Shown: positions 1-5,048 of the stretch, in pieces
Layout of the letters: each line of letters begins with the position of its first letter
How positions within the stretch are numbered: the stretch's first letter is position 1
Translations under genes and position numbers: made by a program
Notes under the pieces: generated by a model
Databases searched by the model: none
The model's input: only the letters and a program-made list of their open reading frames with translations
Told to the model about the DNA's origin: nothing
Assembly (NCBI GenBank): GCA_900551555.1
Contig: URWC01000092.1
Span: forward strand, 1 to 7,427
Source of the DNA: an uncultured Collinsella sp.
GTDB lineage: Bacteria > Actinomycetota > Coriobacteriia > Coriobacteriales > Coriobacteriaceae
DNA length: 7,427 bases
Direction of reading: 5' to 3'

Positions 1-230
1 CCATCGCGCTGACGGCCCGCGAGTTCGACGTTCTCGCCCTGCTTATGGCGCATGCCGAGACTGTGCTCACGCGCGAGCGCATCGCGCACGAAGCGCTGGG
101 CTACGAATACGTGGGCGACGCCAACAACGTCGACGTGCACATCGCACACCTGCGTGCCAAGATCGAGGACGCCGGCGGTGCCCGCATCATCCAGACCGTG
201 CGCGGGGTGGGCTATGTCTGCCGCGCGTAA
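1..230 (+). CDS. OmpR/PhoB-family response regulator, C-terminal part (5' end outside window)
   Basis: About 75 codons are visible, reading from base 3 to the TAA at 228-230. They form the winged-helix DNA-binding domain of an OmpR/PhoB response regulator. The segment LTAREFDVLALL is the typical entry to the domain. The recognition-helix region carries NNVDVHIAHLRAKI, and the domain ends with the family's closing hairpin RIIQTVRGVGYVCRA. The receiver domain with the phospho-accepting Asp lies upstream of the window. The stop lies 17 bases inside the start of the histidine kinase, so the two are translated from one transcript and probably coupled. By family knowledge, the kinase phosphorylates the receiver and this domain then binds direct-repeat operators. 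The target genes cannot be read from this sequence. Confidence 0.95.
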   Translation, partial: IALTAREFDVLALLMAHAETVLTRERIAHEALGYEYVGDANNVDVHIAHLRAKIEDAGGARIIQTVRGVGYVCRA

Positions 231-1509
231 CACCGAGGCCAAGCGCGTCACCTCCATCGCCCGCGCCATCAACTGGGGCTATATGTGGCGCCGCTTGATG
301 AGCTACGTCTGGCTCGATCTGCTGCTGATGGTGATTGCGGCGGCGATCCTCGTCTATGGATACAACCAGACGCTGCCCGACGACGCGTTTACCGCAGGCT
401 GGATCCCCGGCGCCACCGTTCACGGCATGTCGCTGACGCCCGCACGCGGCTGGGACCTGGCAACGCTCACCTATACCGTCGAGTTTGCGCGTACCACCAA
501 GACCTTCCCCCTCGCGCAGGACCTCGTCTCGCTATGGCCTCTCTACCTTGTCGTTGTAGGTTGGCAGGTCTTCAGCGTGCTCAACATGCTCGGCGGCGCG
601 AGGCGCGTGCGCCGCACCATGGCGCCGCTCAACGACCTGGCCTTGCGCGTGGACGAGCTCGGCCGTATGCAGCTCTCCGGCGGCAAGATGGAAACGCTGG
701 AGCAGGCCATCGAGCGCGCAAGCGTCGACTCGCCGAGCGTCACCACCGGCGACGCCGACCTGGCAAGCATCGAGGTCGCGCTCAACCGCCTGCTGCGCCA
801 GATGCAAGAGGCCAAGCTGCAGCAGATGCGCTTTGTCAACGATGCAAGCCACGAGCTGCGCACGCCCATCGCGGTGATTCAGGGCTACGTAAACATGCTC
901 GACCGCTGGGGCAAAGACGACCCGGACGTGCTGGCGGAATCCATCGCGTCCCTCAAGGCCGAAAGCGAGCACATGCAGGAGCTCGTGGAGCAGCTGCTGT
1001 TTTTGGCACGCGGCGATGCCGGGCGCACGGTCCTGCGGCGCGCGAATACCAACCTTGCCGCACTGGTCGGCGAGGTATGCGAAGAATCGCAGATGATCGA
1101 TACCGAGCACACATATCGGCTGGCGTACGACACCACGCTTGCCAACGACCCGCGCCTCGACGCGTCCGTCGACGTGGCGCTCGTGAAGCAGGCTCTGCGC
1201 GTGATCGTGCAGAACGCCGCCAAGTACTCGGGTGCGGGAACGACCGTCACGTTTGGCATAACGCCCGATGCGGGCACGGGTGCGATCGACATAAGTGTTG
1301 AGGACGAGGGCATCGGCATGAACCAGGAATCCGCAGCTCACGCGTTTGAACGGTTCTACCGCGCCGACAACGCACGCGATGCCGGCGCGCAGGGCTCGGG
1401 CCTGGGACTCGCCATCGCCAAGTGGATCGTCGATAGCCACGGCGGCGTCATCGGCGTGACCTCAGTCGAGGGCGTCGGCAGCCGCTTTACGATTCGCCTG
1501 CCGCGGTAG
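214..1509 (+). CDS. Membrane sensor histidine kinase partnered with the preceding response regulator
   Basis: A 431-residue HisKA/HATPase_c kinase. I place the start at ATG 214, which overlaps the regulator's end and has GGGGTGG just upstream; ATG 283 is a possible later start. A first membrane helix lies at about residues 30-50 and a second at about 107-126. They enclose a short extracytoplasmic sensor of about 55 residues. A HAMP-like linker follows. The H-box FVNDASHELRTPIAVIQGY has the phosphorylated His at residue 213. The N-box Asn is near 334, the G1 box DEGIGM is at 364-369, the F-box is FERFYRAD, and the G2 box GSGLGLAIAK starts at 394. All catalytic motifs are intact, so the kinase should be active. 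The signal it senses is unknown, and the small sensor matches no ligand-binding domain that I recognise. Transcription ends at the hairpin 20 bases downstream. Confidence 0.95.
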   Translation: MSAARNTEAKRVTSIARAINWGYMWRRLMSYVWLDLLLMVIAAAILVYGYNQTLPDDAFTAGWIPGATVHGMSLTPARGWDLATLTYTVEFARTTKTFPLAQDLVSLWPLYLVVVGWQVFSVLNMLGGARRVRRTMAPLNDLALRVDELGRMQLSGGKMETLEQAIERASVDSPSVTTGDADLASIEVALNRLLRQMQEAKLQQMRFVNDASHELRTPIAVIQGYVNMLDRWGKDDPDVLAESIASLKAESEHMQELVEQLLFLARGDAGRTVLRRANTNLAALVGEVCEESQMIDTEHTYRLAYDTTLANDPRLDASVDVALVKQALRVIVQNAAKYSGAGTTVTFGITPDAGTGAIDISVEDEGIGMNQESAAHAFERFYRADNARDAGAQGSGLGLAIAKWIVDSHGGVIGVTSVEGVGSRFTIRLPR

Positions 1510-1528
1510 GAAGCCCCTCGGCATAAAT

Positions 1529-1562
1529 AAAGGGATAGGGCCACGCAGCCCTATCCCTTTTT
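1529..1562. terminator. Bidirectional rho-independent terminator
   Basis: A perfect 13-bp stem, AAAGGGATAGGGC paired with GCCCTATCCCTTT, has a 6-base loop (CACGCA). A run of T follows on the plus strand, and TTTATTTATG-like sequence follows on the minus strand. It sits 20 bases after the kinase stop and 23 bases from the end of the convergent VOC gene, so it can end both transcripts. Confidence 0.9.
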
Positions 1563-1584
1563 GCTAGCTATGACAGCTTGTGCG

Positions 1585-1959
1585 CTACTCGCGGCACAAA
1601 TGCACGGCGAAGCCGGCGAACTCGCGCTTAAAGTACACGAGCTTGGTGCCGCCGTCGGGCAGCAGCACGCGCGACTCCTCGTTGACCTCGAGCCCGCGCT
1701 CGGCAAACCACTTCTCGGCCGCATCGATGTCGTTGACGGCAAAGCCGATGTGGCCCTTGGCGCCACGACCGTTCTGCTTCATGATCTCGACCAGCGAATC
1801 GTTAAAGTACGAAACGGGGGTCTCGATGACGGGCAGGCCCATCATCGTCGAGAACAGCTCCGCGATCTCCAGGGCGTCTGCCGGGTCGGTGGCGTTAATG
1901 CCCACATGGGCAACGCGCATGCCAAAGAGCTCGACCGGATTGGCGTTCTGCTCACTCAT
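1585..1959 (-). CDS. VOC (glyoxalase-fold) protein resembling the C-terminal domain of KHG/KDPG aldolases
   Basis: A 124-residue single VOC module made of two beta-alpha-beta-beta-beta halves. The first starts at RVAHVGIN and the second at GHIGFAVNDIDAA. The four positions that bind metal in glyoxalase I appear to be occupied by His18, Glu58, His70 and His120, so a metal site is plausible. From memory, the spacing and phrases such as HVGIN, EIAELFS, EIMK, GHI, NEES and GFAVHL match the extra C-terminal domain of some bifunctional 2-keto-4-hydroxyglutarate/KDPG aldolases. Here that domain stands alone. The gene starts 11 bases after the stop of the PTS EIIB gene, without a clear Shine-Dalgarno, which suggests translational coupling. 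Substrate unknown; methylmalonyl-CoA epimerase or true glyoxalase activity is less likely but not excluded. Confidence 0.85.
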   Translation of the reverse strand: MSEQNANPVELFGMRVAHVGINATDPADALEIAELFSTMMGLPVIETPVSYFNDSLVEIMKQNGRGAKGHIGFAVNDIDAAEKWFAERGLEVNEESRVLLPDGGTKLVYFKREFAGFAVHLCRE

Positions 1960-1970
1960 ACAGGCAGCGC

Positions 1971-2258
1971 CTACTGAGCCATGACGTCGAGAACGGCCTT
2001 CTCAGCAGCGACGCGGTTCATGCCGGTCATGAAGGGCACGCCGCTCACGTACGGGCAGGTGAGGCCCTCAGGGGCAACGGTGGTGGCGATCAGCAGGTCG
2101 GCGCCCTCGTCGCAAACGTCCTTGGCCTCGGAGATGGCGCACTGCACGATCTCGTACTTGTCGGCGTAACCGTTGGCGTCGAGCATGGTGGCGACCTTCT
2201 GGGCAACGAGCGTGGAAGTAGCAGCGCCAGCACCGCAAGCCAAAACAATCTTCTTCAT
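1971..2258 (-). CDS. PTS system EIIB component, galactitol type
   Basis: A 95-residue protein. It opens with MKKIVLACGAGAATSTLVA, the phosphocysteine loop of the galactitol/ascorbate-type EIIB family, with Cys8 as the expected phosphorylation site. The rest fits the small Rossmann-like IIB fold, including the second-strand phrase ADLLIATT and a VPFMTG segment. The protein is cytoplasmic and would pass phosphate from an EIIA to a sugar bound by an EIIC. No EIIA or EIIC gene lies within this window, so the partner permease must be encoded elsewhere, or the protein has a regulatory role. The start is supported by GGGAG nine bases upstream. It is the first gene of a two-gene operon with the VOC protein. 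Confidence 0.92.
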   Translation of the reverse strand: MKKIVLACGAGAATSTLVAQKVATMLDANGYADKYEIVQCAISEAKDVCDEGADLLIATTVAPEGLTCPYVSGVPFMTGMNRVAAEKAVLDVMAQ

Positions 2259-2421
2259 AGGTAATGTCTCCCTTCATGGTTTACTTTAGGTAAGTGTACC
2301 GCAGCGAGCGATGGCGCTCGGCCTCGATGAGCTTTTATGCCAGTTTGCTCGCGCGCTGCGTATAATACATCCAGTACGTGTTGTCATACCGCTCGCTTTA
2401 TGAGCGACTAAGGACCCTAAT
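2259..2421. promoter_or_regulatory. Divergent intergenic region with palindromes
   Basis: This region separates the minus-strand EIIB operon from the plus-strand TPR-like gene. It contains a perfect palindrome CGAGCG-N4-CGCTCG at 2305-2320 and a second hairpin with the same pentamer arms, CGCTC-N7-GAGCG, at 2390-2406. GGTA-N4-TACC lies at 2289-2300. On the minus strand TACACT (2293-2298) is a possible -10 for the EIIB operon, but I see no good -35. The palindromes could be operators. No regulator gene is adjacent. Confidence 0.4.
2361..2366 (+). promoter_or_regulatory. Candidate -10 box for the TPR-like gene
   Basis: A consensus TATAAT lies 55 bases before the ATG at 2422. No convincing -35 is present at 16-18 bases upstream, so the promoter may depend on an activator or be weak. 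The transcript leader would carry the hairpin at 2390-2406. Confidence 0.5.
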
Positions 2422-3045
2422 ATGCCCGATTCCCGCACCCTCTGGACCGCCGTCGTCATCATCTGTATCGCCGTGTCGGTATTTTTTAGCGTCAAAAAAC
2501 GCACCACATTTAAGCGCCTGCAACAGCTTATGGCCGCCAAGCAGTGGGACGAGTTCGATCGCCTGCTCGACGCCAAACTCACCAGCATGCTGTACCCGCG
2601 CTATAACCGCGACTACCTGCGCCTGAACTCATATCTGCTGCGCGAGGACCACAAGCGCGCCGACGAGATGTTCGATTTGCTGCTGGGGCTCAACCTGCCC
2701 AAGATGCAGCGCGTCGACCTGGTGATCAAGGCTTTTAACTACTACGTTGGCCAGGAGGACCGCAAAAAGTCCAAGGAGCTGCTGCACGAAATCAAGGGTT
2801 TTGAGGGCGGCCAGGCCGAGGCAGTCGCACACGAATGCCAGCTGATGTACGACACGATGATCCTCAAGCGCCACAACGACATTCCCGAGCTGGAGCGCAT
2901 GCTCAAGGAGGCCGGTGACGACAAGGTCAAGAGCTGCCGCCTGGAATACTTACTGGCCCTGCAGTACCAAAACAAGGGCGACGAGGCCAAGTTCCAAGAG
3001 TTCCTTGAGAAGTCGGGCCAACACTCGATGGCCGTCAACGCGTAA
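2422..3045 (+). CDS. Membrane-anchored TPR-like helical repeat protein, function unknown
   Basis: A 207-residue protein started at ATG 2422, with AGGA seven bases upstream. Residues 7-24 form one hydrophobic helix followed by KKR, so the protein is probably N-terminally anchored with the rest in the cytoplasm. The remainder is helical and repetitive. Four helix pairs of TPR character can be seen, around LMAAKQWDEFDRLLDAKL (37-53), the 68-90 segment, AFNYYVGQEDRKKSKELL (104-121) and LEYLLALQYQNKGDEAKF (174-191). TPR-like arrays usually bind other proteins, and nothing catalytic is visible. The gene stands alone between a divergent operon and tRNA-Leu, so context does not suggest a partner. I do not recognise a named family. 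Confidence 0.85.
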   Translation: MPDSRTLWTAVVIICIAVSVFFSVKKRTTFKRLQQLMAAKQWDEFDRLLDAKLTSMLYPRYNRDYLRLNSYLLREDHKRADEMFDLLLGLNLPKMQRVDLVIKAFNYYVGQEDRKKSKELLHEIKGFEGGQAEAVAHECQLMYDTMILKRHNDIPELERMLKEAGDDKVKSCRLEYLLALQYQNKGDEAKFQEFLEKSGQHSMAVNA

Positions 3046-3076
3046 CGGACGGCTTGTGCTAGACTTCTAGTCTCAC

Positions 3077-3161
3077 GGGGGCGTGGCGGAATTGGCATAC
3101 GCAGGAGACTTAAAATCTCTCGCCGCAAGGATTGTGGGTTCGAGTCCCACCGCCCCTACCA
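3077..3161 (+). tRNA. tRNA-Leu, anticodon UAA
   Basis: An 85-base type II tRNA with encoded CCA. The acceptor stem GGGGGCG (3077-3083) pairs with CGCCCCT (3151-3157), with one G-U pair at the end. The discriminator is A3158. The anticodon stem is GGAGA/TCTCT around the loop CTTAAAA, which gives anticodon TAA at 3111-3113. The variable arm is long, as in leucine tRNAs. The T-arm is GTGGG-TTCGAGT-CCCAC (3134-3150). It reads UUA and UUG codons. Its last 19 bases recur downstream at 3307. Confidence 0.95.
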
Positions 3162-3228
3162 TTTGGCTTTTACGAGCTCGTGTCCCCCGGGGATGCGGGC
3201 TCGTTTCTTTAAGATGCCGGCGGGACTC
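3144..3228 (+). repeat. Direct repeat copy 1: tRNA-Leu 3' end plus terminator
   Basis: This stretch includes the last bases of tRNA-Leu, its terminator and the flanking GCCGGCGGGACTC. It matches 3307-3391 at about 73 of 85 positions by eye with no net gap. The first 19 bases, GTCCCACCGCCCCTACCAT, are identical. The offset between the copies is exactly 163 bases. Confidence 0.9.
3172..3210 (+). terminator. Rho-independent terminator of tRNA-Leu
   Basis: A long stem pairs ACGAGCTCGTGTCC with GGATGCGGGCTCGT, including three G-U wobbles, around a C/G-rich tip, and is followed by TTTCTTT. It begins ten bases after the tRNA CCA. Confidence 0.9.
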
Positions 3229-3236
3229 GAACCCGC
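3220..3236 (-). other. Orphan tRNA T-arm-like sequence
   Basis: Read on the minus strand this is GCGGG-TTCGAGT-CCCGC, a perfect 5-bp T-stem with a consensus T-loop. The bases around it do not form an acceptor stem, anticodon arm or CCA, so it is not a complete tRNA. It may be a relic of a tRNA end, or a chance consequence of the palindromic repeats around it. Confidence 0.35.
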
Positions 3237-3254
3237 GAGGGGGCGAGCGTTAAG

Positions 3255-3300
3255 CGGACGCGCAGCGTCCGAAGCCGGTGCGTATTTGCGCAGCAAATGC
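3255..3300. repeat. Twin hairpins with a shared GCGCAGC core
   Basis: Two neighbouring inverted repeats have the same tip. CGGACGC-GCA-GCGTCCG (3255-3271) has seven perfect pairs. GTATTTGC-GCA-GCAAATGC (3282-3300) has eight pairs, one of them T-G. The stems differ while the core GCGCAGC is conserved, which indicates compensated divergence of a structured element. They lie between the two copies of the tRNA 3' end. The stretch has no convincing gene. Confidence 0.75.
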
Positions 3301-3306
3301 GCGGAC

Positions 3307-3391
3307 GTCCCACCGCCCCTACCATATGGAGCTTTCGAGCCCGTGTCCCCAAGGGATGCGGGCTCGTTTCTTTTACACGCCGGCGGGGCTC
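3307..3391 (+). repeat. Direct repeat copy 2: tRNA-Leu 3' end and terminator duplicated
   Basis: This copy carries the last 18 bases of tRNA-Leu, from within the T-loop through CCA, plus the T that follows, and then a diverged copy of the terminator. There is no tRNA body upstream of it. This is the arrangement left by tRNA-targeted integration (a second att core) or by a tandem duplication. Similarity stops where the palindrome at 3391 begins. Confidence 0.85.
3336..3374 (+). terminator. Duplicated terminator hairpin
   Basis: CGAGCCCGTGTCCC pairs with GGGATGCGGGCTCG, including G-U pairs, around a CAA loop, and is followed by TTTCTTTT. It is the diverged copy of the tRNA-Leu terminator. No gene ends just before it. 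Confidence 0.8.
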
Positions 3392-3463
3392 TAAGTTGCG
3401 GTGGAATAGTTCCTGTTTTGGTAGTTTACCAGCCCATTTAGGAACTATTCCACCGCAACTTAG
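3391..3463. repeat. Long palindrome with 23-bp perfect arms, upstream copy
   Basis: The arms 3391-3413 and 3441-3463 are exact reverse complements over 23 bases, with the core TTGCGGTGGAATAG in the left arm. The 27-base centre holds a smaller hairpin, TGGTA-GTT-TACCA (3419-3431). A related palindrome lies at 4981-5043, beyond the ATPase gene; the two share AGTTGCGGTGGAATAG and a following CTGTTT-GGT. This looks like a dispersed REP- or MITE-like element. There is no coding potential inside. Confidence 0.9.
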
Positions 3464-3472
3464 GTTGGTGTT

Positions 3473-3559
3473 CCCACATTTTCCGATGGAAAAACGTGGT
3501 TGTCTCCCACATTTTCCGATGGAAAAACGTGGTTGTCTCCCACATTTTCCGATGGAAAC
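3473..3559. repeat. 33-bp tandem repeat, about 2.6 copies, each with a hairpin
   Basis: Units begin at 3473, 3506 and 3539. The two full units appear identical, and the third stops after GATGGAAA. Within each unit TTTTCC-GAT-GGAAAA forms a 6-bp hairpin, extended in full units by CCAC/GTGG outside it. The array ends 13 bases before the candidate -10 of the ATPase gene. The copies are contiguous with no spacers, so this is not a CRISPR array. Its period is a multiple of three, which creates open reading frames in several frames that I do not think are genes. Confidence 0.9.
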
Positions 3560-3572
3560 TCCCAAATGGCCT

Positions 3573-3578
3573 TATACT
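3573..3578 (+). promoter_or_regulatory. Candidate -10 box for the ATPase gene
   Basis: TATACT lies 24 bases before the ATG at 3602. No good -35 is seen, and the -35 position falls in the last, partial 33-bp repeat (GATGGA region). A factor bound to the repeat array could therefore control initiation. Confidence 0.4.
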
Positions 3579-3601
3579 AGCCGAGAGGGTTGGGAAGCAA
3601 T

Positions 3602-4903
3602 ATGCAGCGACAGCTTATGAGTGAACTTATCGCTTGGAAATCAAGGGCGAATCGCAAACCTCTCTTGCTTAAGGGAGCCCGCCAGACAGGAAAGACTTGG
3701 CTTCTTAACGAATTCGCAAGCCAGCAGTATCGAAACGTCATTCGTTTTGACTTTATGCTCGAGCCGAGCACACGCTCGCTGTTCGATGGGAACCTCGACC
3801 CCAAGCGCATCATCTCCCAGATAGAACTCCTACGTGGCCAAACCGTAACGCCGGAAGACACGCTCATCATCTTCGACGAGATCCAAGAGGCGCCACGCGG
3901 GATCACCTCGCTCAAGTACTTCAACGAGCTTGCACCCGAATACCACATCGTAGCAGCCGGTTCCTATATGGGCCTCGCGCTCCGACGCGAAAACGAGTCA
4001 TTTCCCGTCGGCAAAATCGACCAGCTCACCATGCGTCCCATGGGGTTTGCTGAGTTCGTTCGTGCCGTCGACGGCAACCCGCTCGCCGACGCCATCCTTG
4101 CCGCAGACATGAACCTTCTAGCAAACGTTACCGAAAAGCTCGAGCACTTGCTCAAGGAATACCTTGTTGTCGGCGGTATGCCCGAAGTTGTCTCCACTTT
4201 CGCCGAGACACGCGACTTCATCGAAGCCCGAAGGCTTCAACAGCAAATCATCGAGGCTTACGAATCCGATTTTGGCAAACATGCACCCGCCCGCATCGTC
4301 GATCGCATGAGGTTGGTTTGGAAATCCCTTCCCGGCCAGCTTGCAAAGGAGAACAAGAAGTTTGTCTATGGCGCCCTTCGTCCCGGAGCGCGCGCACGCG
4401 ATTTCGAGGAAAGCCTCCAGTGGCTCACGGACTACGGAATCGTTCATAAGGTGCCACGTGTTTCCGCTCTAAAGGCGCCGCTCTCGAGCTATGAAGACCT
4501 CTCGGGCTTCAAACTGTTCTGCATCGACACCGGTATCCTCGGAGCGCTCTCCGGTCTCTCTCCGGCCATCGTTCTTAACGGATCCGCTGTTTTTACCGAG
4601 TTCAAAGGTTCGCTGACCGAACAATACGTCGCGCAGGAGCTTTTGCTCCAGGACAAAACTCCCGCGTATTGGTCCTCTACCTCCGGCAATGCCGAAACCG
4701 ACTTTGCCATCGACCATGCGGGAACCGTGCTTCCGCTTGAGGTCAAGGCGGCAGAGAACCTTAAAGCGAAGAGTCTGAAAATAGCCTGCGAAAAATTCAA
4801 ACTCGAGCGTTGCGTGAGGAGCTCCCTGGCGGCATATAGAGACGAGGGCATGCTCATCAATATTCCGCTTTGGGAGATTGGGCAGATCGACAAGCTGGCA
4901 TAG
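3602..4903 (+). CDS. Stand-alone AAA ATPase with DUF4143 C-terminus (PD-(D/E)xK-like)
   Basis: A 433-residue protein. I chose ATG 3602, with GGGAAG four bases upstream; TTG 3590 in frame is less likely. The N-terminal AAA_14 domain has Walker A GARQTGKT (25-32), Walker B LIIFDE (88-93) and a sensor-1-like VAAGS (117-121). It also has the family phrase FPVGKIDQLTMRPMGFAEF (134-152). The C-terminal DUF4143 part contains LVVGGMPE (188-195), then Glu340, GNAETDF with Asp367, and LEVKA with Glu380 and Lys382. These residues resemble the E...D...ExK pattern of PD-(D/E)xK nucleases. The biological role of this common family is not established; mobile and defence-type contexts are frequent. The gene appears lower in GC than its neighbours. 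It has no adjacent partner gene and lies between two related palindromes. Confidence 0.93.
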   Translation: MQRQLMSELIAWKSRANRKPLLLKGARQTGKTWLLNEFASQQYRNVIRFDFMLEPSTRSLFDGNLDPKRIISQIELLRGQTVTPEDTLIIFDEIQEAPRGITSLKYFNELAPEYHIVAAGSYMGLALRRENESFPVGKIDQLTMRPMGFAEFVRAVDGNPLADAILAADMNLLANVTEKLEHLLKEYLVVGGMPEVVSTFAETRDFIEARRLQQQIIEAYESDFGKHAPARIVDRMRLVWKSLPGQLAKENKKFVYGALRPGARARDFEESLQWLTDYGIVHKVPRVSALKAPLSSYEDLSGFKLFCIDTGILGALSGLSPAIVLNGSAVFTEFKGSLTEQYVAQELLLQDKTPAYWSSTSGNAETDFAIDHAGTVLPLEVKAAENLKAKSLKIACEKFKLERCVRSSLAAYRDEGMLINIPLWEIGQIDKLA

Positions 4904-4909
4904 GCGCTG

Positions 4910-4973
4910 TGGGGACGCCCCGCAAGGACTGTCCCCAGGTGCCGGCAGAAAAGGAACGTCCCCAGGTGCCGGC
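4910..4973. repeat. 27-bp tandem repeat with GTCCCCAGGTGCCGGC, preceded by an inverted TGGGGAC
   Basis: The 16-base word GTCCCCAGGTGCCGGC occurs at 4931-4946 and 4958-4973. Each copy is preceded by AAGGA plus two variable bases, giving a 27-base period. TGGGGAC at 4910-4916 is the reverse complement of GTCCCCA at 4931-4937, so a 7-bp stem can form just after the ATPase stop. No T-run follows, so its use as a terminator is uncertain. It resembles dispersed GGGGAC-type repeats that I recall from Coriobacteriia intergenic regions. Confidence 0.75.
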
Positions 4974-4980
4974 TGTTGAG

Positions 4981-5043
4981 TTGCGGTGGAATAGGGACTG
5001 TTTGGTGCCCGAAAGGGCGATTGTAGTCCGTATTTCACCGCAA
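4981..5043. repeat. Long palindrome, downstream diverged copy
   Basis: The arms 4981-4999 and 5025-5043 pair over 19 bases with two mismatches. Inside is GCCC-GAAA-GGGC (5007-5018), a 4-bp stem with a GNRA-type loop. The left side shares AGTTGCGGTGGAATAG (4979-4994) with the palindrome at 3391-3463. It lies between the convergent ends of the ATPase gene and ppx, and could end either transcript, although no strong T-run is present on the ATPase side. Confidence 0.8.
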
Positions 5044-5048
5044 ATTAT

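Noticed and set aside
532..1440. Long minus-strand frame opposite the histidine kinase
   Set aside because: It is the antisense shadow of a high-GC gene whose plus-strand translation has all kinase motifs.
3216..3325. A second tRNA gene in the spacer after tRNA-Leu
   Set aside because: A T-arm-like element (minus strand) and a tRNA 3' end (plus strand) are present, but no acceptor, D or anticodon arm can be assembled on either strand.
3473..3559. Possible CRISPR array
   Set aside because: The units are contiguous, with no unique spacers between repeats, and no cas gene is nearby.
3209..3565. Minus-strand open frame with an 11-residue repeat (SIGKCGRQPRF)
   Set aside because: It is a translation of the 33-bp repeats and the palindrome, since a 33-base period keeps every frame open. 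It has no ribosome-binding site and no composition expected of a gene.
3297..3620. Plus-strand open frame through the same repeats
   Set aside because: It crosses the duplicated terminator, the 23-bp palindrome and the promoter of the ATPase gene; the repeated MEKRGCLPHFP is an artefact of the array.
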